Below are positions 60,001 to 64,000 of a stretch of DNA of 64,000 nucleotides, one piece after another. The stretch is from Phoronis australis. Taxonomy: Eukaryota > Phoronida > Phoronidae. The notes below the pieces were generated by a model. It searched no databases. It saw nothing but the letters and a program-made list of their open reading frames with translations, and had not been told where the DNA came from. The stretch lies in contig NMRA01000108.1 in NCBI GenBank assembly GCA_002633005.1, positions 467,304-531,303 on the forward strand. The letters are read 5' to 3'. The position numbers were made by a program, and so were the translations under genes. Numbering within the stretch: position 1 is the stretch's first letter; the number at the start of each line of letters is the position of its first letter.

Positions 60001-61473
60001 ACATAATGAGATACCAAAATGTATATCTAGCAGGTTCTCTGACAATGCCATTATTTTATTTGTTAGAATTACCATGCTTTTTCAATAATTAAGCCAAGTT
60101 TCATTCGGCTAGCTTCGCCCCTGACCCTGTAATTTTTCATACACTGTAAAAAAGATTCAACTCAGCTTGCGATAAAAAAACATAATGTAATCTTTGTGGA
60201 ATAAACTGTATCTGTGGCTGGAGTTGAGGGGTACTCGTTCCTCACAGGCGTCCACCCCCGAAGCGTTAATAGCCGGTCACGCTAGCTAATTTACGAAACA
60301 GCAAGAAGTCTTCATTGCTCAGATTTTAAGATTAACGACCGTTACTGACGACAGAGGACAGCTTAGATCACTTGGGTCCCCCGGATGGCATTTTATAGGT
60401 TAGGGGTCCTAAGAAGCTTTAATGCAAATCTGATTCCGTATTATGCGTGTAATTCTATGTCGTCAACATTTCAGATTACGCAGTAGACCGAGGAATTGAC
60501 CCTATCGTCTACACTCAATTGTATTTAGGTGAAGACGCGAAAGAACGTATCCTGGAAACTGCTGCAGCAAAAGAGTGTATAAAAAGGTAATTCAGATTTC
60601 CTTGTTTTCATACAAGTTTTGTAGTGAAAACGTGTGACGGAGGTGTAGTGTCAGTTATTTTGTTGTCCTTACGTCAGAGCCTCGTTCTGAACCCCCGTCT
60701 GTTCTTGTTTTAAGTAACGACACGCAGATGAAACAAAGTTTATTGCTCTTCTTGGTGTTTCTCGTTAATACTGGCGCAACCCAATTAAATTAGAGACAAA
60801 AGAACAAATTAATTTTGTAGGGCATATTCCTGCTAAAATGACAGTTGCATTTGCTGTCGTCGCAACACTGTGGATTTATTTAGAAATCTACTAGTCGCAG
60901 TGATTTTTTACATTCCCTGCAGTGGGTCACATTCTCAGTCATATCTCTGTGTCATCGAACTTTGCCTGAAGATGGTACAAGGAATATGTCGAAACTTAGG
61001 TTTTTATTCAAGCACACAAGCGTCGACAATTTTACGCACCCCCTCCGCCGCCAAGCTCTCGCCTATGACACTACAAGTGAGTAAGTGGGTACTACATGAC
61101 TCCCTCTTCCTCATGGCCCTGCTATTGATCAGTACGCTTGGCAGATACTAAACGGTACTCAAGTGGTTTGATTCGTCCGCTTTTCCGTAAACTGCTCGTT
61201 TATCTTCAGTGACACCTGATCGTATTCACATGATCTTGCAGGTATCAAACATCTCTTGTGTTTGTGTTAACTCCACACGTACAATGCATGGAAGACGATG
61301 GTATGCGCTTGACCCCTAAGATGGAGGAATTGACGACCTTTACGGAAATGATGCAACGTTTGATGACGTCACTTGATATATCTTACCGTTTGATTGATAC
61401 TGTAAATCAAGCGGAAAGAGTTAGAATTGTGTGTAGCGCTGTAAACGAGAGAAAGCCTGGGATTGTTCGATAA
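57088..61473 (+). CDS. NadR/Ttd14-like P-loop NTPase (AAA_28 family), complete
   Basis: Exons 57088-57334, 60475-60586 and 61242-61473 give 196 residues. The first has VFICGAHSTGKSTLLNDL, a Walker A (GxxSTGKST). The second has YAVDRGIDPIVYTQLYLG, matching the DRSGIDPIVY-type segment of this family. The third has RYQTSLVFVLTPH and LIDTVNQAERV. The length fits a single AAA_28 domain, as in bacterial NadR-type kinases; insect Ttd14 adds a second domain, which is absent here. Family members bind nucleotides, but the substrate is not known from sequence. Start: the ATG lies 17 bases after a good acceptor (TTTGTAG at 57070), so a noncoding first exon upstream is likely. The first donor (CAG/GTTGGC) is weak but phase-consistent. 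No lesions. Confidence 0.88.
57940..59000 (-). pseudogene. Degenerate non-LTR retrotransposon, RNase H and zinc-knuckle part
   Basis: On the minus strand: NECKDGS near 58990 (TDGS-like), then LKNVVSKSQIVQQCITNLNN and RITVAWTLGYVGAQNIGAED (SPGHxGxxxNExAD-like) at 58260-58480, then a Cys/His segment, SCCVKCSMENETPEHRVDRC, at about 58000-58070. The order matches the 3' end of I/Jockey/R1-type polyproteins. Frameshifts and stops break it. Lies in the first intron of the P-loop gene, antisense to it. Confidence 0.6.
59240..60474 (+). other. Remainder of the P-loop gene's first intron
   Basis: No exon or clear element seen. Ends in acceptor ACATTTCAG at 60474. Confidence 0.5.
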
Positions 61474-61894
61474 ATTAGTTGCACCTCTTTATTTATATAT
61501 TTTCTTGTTAACGTTATATTAATGGCATTACTGTATTATTTATCAAGTTGTATCTTTACATTCTCTTAACTCAAGCTTTGAACTTTGATGTACGTTTTAA
61601 TGAAGCAAATGTTTTCTGTTGAAAAGTACATAACTTTATACTAGACAGCTTTATTAGCTGCGTGCAATTAAGTCTTTCTAGATATCAAAACTGGACCTGA
61701 ATCTTTGAAGAAAGAATTGTTCTTGCTGTAATTCTGGGAGTGTGGAAACTAATTTCCAATTTTGTTGCACTTCACGCGCCTTGATAACTCTGTTTTAAAC
61801 TCATCTTCTGTCGAGAAAAGCTTTTGACTTAGACCACTTACCAGCTGGTCTCACCTGTTTCCTTACTCAGCTGAGAGTGGTACCGAGGACTGGG

Positions 61895-61900
61895 AATAAA
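61895..61900 (+). terminator. Candidate poly(A) signal of the P-loop gene
   Basis: AATAAA about 420 bases after the stop codon at 61471-61473. No nearer perfect hexamer noticed. Confidence 0.35.
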
Positions 61901-61977
61901 TGACAACTCATTATAACTCCTTGACAACATGATCGGCACTTAGCAACCTGCACCGGGTGTCAAGAAACTGAAAATCG

Positions 61978-62130
61978 GGATAGAGTTCAGTAACGCTAAG
62001 ATCTATGCTAAGACCTCGCTAAAAAGCAAGACGTCGCGAGATTACGTGACATACTGTCGTGTATTTTAAATGAGAACACGTGGTTTTGGCTGGATTTTTT
62101 TAGCCGCGAGGCAGCCACTGAACTCTATCC
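61978..62130. mobile_element. 153-bp MITE
   Basis: Inverted ends GGATAGAGTTCAGT ... ACTGAACTCTATCC; the interior matches 39338-39472. Confidence 0.7.
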
Positions 62131-62169
62131 TGACCCCACCGAGACCGAATTATTACAGTATGTGGTCTC

Positions 62170-62292
62170 AATACAAAAAACGTACCTCGATTGGCATAGA
62201 TGAAGTTATATCCGCGAAGGTCTCGGTCGATACGCGGAATAATGTCTCGTGAGATATTACTTCATCTACGCCAATCAGGTATGTTTTGTATT
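62170..62292. repeat. Foldback sequence with arms of about 36 bases
   Basis: AATACAAAAAACGTACCTCG...GCATAGATGAAGTTATATCCGCG faces CGCGGAATAAT...ACTTCATCTACGCCAATCAG with a few mismatches. Confidence 0.7.
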
Positions 62293-62295
62293 TAT

Positions 62296-62872
62296 CCCAT
62301 ACGCTTCGAATTCTTAAGTTTCTTTCATTTTTCGGCAGATTTCTTAAATATTTCGCCCAGATTGTTCAAGCGGCGTATCACATCCTATATACATGTATGT
62401 ATGTATGTATGTATGTATTTGCGCGTTATGTTACAAGTTCTCTCTAGAGAGATAACAAAGGTGAAAACACCGTGGCAATTGTGCATTGAACTTGTAACAT
62501 TTCTCGAATATGATTAAACAACAATATTTAACATTGCATTTTCTGAGGAATAGGCGCCTGAGATGCAGACAATATATTATTTAGCAAATAAAACTGAGAC
62601 AGGAGTGTCATATAATTAGCATTTTAAAACCAAATGTTACGTTTGGGACCTGATTGCATGTTGCGTATTATTTATACTGCTGCAATTTTACTACTTCAAA
62701 CCATTTTGGGAAAGTTTCATGATCGAACCGGCTAACGACGTCTAGTCGACATTGACCTACCTTTAAAATTTCCATGTCAGAGGGCACTATTAAAGTAGTC
62801 CCTCGAGTGCAATACGGAAAACAATATCACACCGCCGTCTTGCACTCGACTTATTCGAGGTGTGTGGGATAA
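62296..62872. mobile_element. 577-bp TIR element
   Basis: Ends ATCCCATACGCTTCGAAT and TTCGAGGTGTGTGGGAT pair with a few mismatches. Its right portion is the reverse complement of the repeat at 43546-43780. No coding content. Confidence 0.6.
62391..62418. repeat. (TGTA)n microsatellite
   Basis: About seven TGTA units, inside the 62296-62872 element. Confidence 0.9.
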
Positions 62873-64000
62873 AAAGATTGTTAATTGAGCAAGTGCTTTG
62901 TTATCACAACTTAAAAATAATTGTTTTTTCTCGACGCTATCTGAAAGCTAACGTAAACAGTGTGAAAATTTTAAATTATTATGCCAAATCTTCGTATAAT
63001 CGGAGATATAGTGGTAGACGTCTACACTCCGCTTTATCTGGGTTAGGTATTAAGGTGCAGTATCTGATTCATTTTAGAAGCTTTATTTGTTTGTTGTTTA
63101 ATTTTTCACTCTAATAAACTGTATTCCTTGGTTCACGGAACTGCAATGTTTTACAACACCGGCTGATAAATATTGTTTTTTTGAAAACACATTTATATTC
63201 AATAAAAGAAAAGGAGGCATCAATTTCCAAAATTAAATTACTGATACTACTATCTTAATAGCGAGATTTTACTGCTTTGGAGGCATTTCAAGGGTTAGAA
63301 TGTTTCATTTCTTAATACCTTAAAGTAAAACATTAGCCGGAATTTCAGAGAAACATTCTCATCAATTCCGGTATTTACTGACTAAATGCGGCCCACGGGC
63401 CTGATAAACAAGAGGCACAAACACGGTTCAACGACCACGATACACGGCTGACCAATCACCATATATGGTGCAGGGCTCACAAAGCCTTATCAACGTGCAA
63501 GCTGCTGCTGACCTAAGGGGACACTTCCCAACAACGGTTTTTGTGAAAACAATATTTATTGAGGATAAAGGTAGGAGATACAATCATCTTAAACAGTAAA
63601 GCTTATATATTTTTTTCCAAGTATCGGCTCGCCTCACGGTCATCTGAAAATTCCATACAGTGAATTGCGGATTTGAAAGGTCAAGTAACGTATATGCAGT
63701 CAATTCAAAAAAAAGCACGACGTGTTCGCGGCCTTTTGTTTTGATTTTCTTGTCACGTGGTTTCTGATTCATAGACAATTTTGATAATCCGAAGCTAATG
63801 CTAATCTTGAAACAAATTGATGGTTAATGCTTCATTGAATACCTGTAGACAGGTTGAAATTCAAAAAATTTCCGACCCCCAAATAGCAAACTGCACCGAA
63901 TGATTTTTGCCAATATGAAATAACATTCTAAGAAATTGGTGTTTCGGTGAATTTTTCGGGCGTAAGTTGATGAAATTTGGTCAATTTTGTACCCCCCCCC
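62873..64000. other. Intergenic, no gene recognised
   Basis: AT-rich with only short chance frames; ends in a C homopolymer at the window edge. Confidence 0.5.

Noticed and set aside
1-64000. CRISPR array, operons or prokaryotic genes
   Set aside because: Introns, SINEs and poly(A) signals show animal nuclear DNA; the tandem arrays lack unique spacers.

Overview
The window is animal nuclear DNA. Genes are split into short exons with GT-AG introns, base composition is AT-rich, and SINEs, inverted-repeat DNA transposons and satellite-like arrays are plentiful. A motile-cilium gene (CCDC39) next to an RNAi-type RNA-dependent RNA polymerase (RdRP) points to a non-vertebrate animal that has kept an RdRP, probably marine; I cannot name the species. 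The assembly is imperfect: two N runs (30946-31661, 50806-50900), three single-N joins (17996, 21700, 53992), and several direct repeats at joins that look like unmerged overlaps or haplotypes.

Layout. (1) 785-13127, plus strand: 18 phase-consistent exons of a CCDC39 orthologue, lacking only about the first 70 residues, which lie upstream. (2) 43454 down to 14339, minus strand: the most interesting locus. Fifteen phase-compatible exons first encode a cellular RdRP with an intact DLDGD catalytic motif, then a linker, then a UPF1-like superfamily 1 helicase with motifs Ia to VI, then a Gly/Arg-rich tail. No stop or gene boundary separates the two enzymes, so I read it as one RdRP-helicase fusion gene of at least about 1,650 residues. 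It carries an in-frame TGA at 42321-42323, an apparent one-base frameshift at the end of the 26200-26842 exon, a duplicated helicase exon, and no visible Walker A exon (expected near the join at 21700). It is therefore either a decaying gene or a poorly assembled one. Its 5' end is not identified. (3) 43455-57070: mostly repeats and unassigned sequence. (4) 57088-61473, plus strand: a complete three-exon gene for a 196-residue P-loop protein of the NadR/Ttd14 (AAA_28) type, with a non-LTR retrotransposon remnant in its first intron. (5) 61474-64000: DNA-transposon fragments.

CCDC39 and the RdRP-helicase gene converge tail to tail, with opposing poly(A) signals at 13459-13464 and 13493-13504, so their 3' ends probably touch or overlap. 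RdRPs and UPF1-like helicases work together in known silencing pathways (fission yeast Rdp1/Hrr1, Neurospora SAD-1/SAD-3, nematode EGO-1 with ZNFX-1). A single polypeptide carrying both would be a ready-made complex for copying RNA into double-stranded RNA.

The introns of the fusion gene are crowded with mobile elements: TIR elements with 6-bp target duplications, a 2.46-kb element with subterminal GCGACCT motifs, a filled-site/empty-site pair, and arrays of roughly 150-bp modules in a three-module higher-order order. A further tandem array is built from the gene's own intron/exon boundary.
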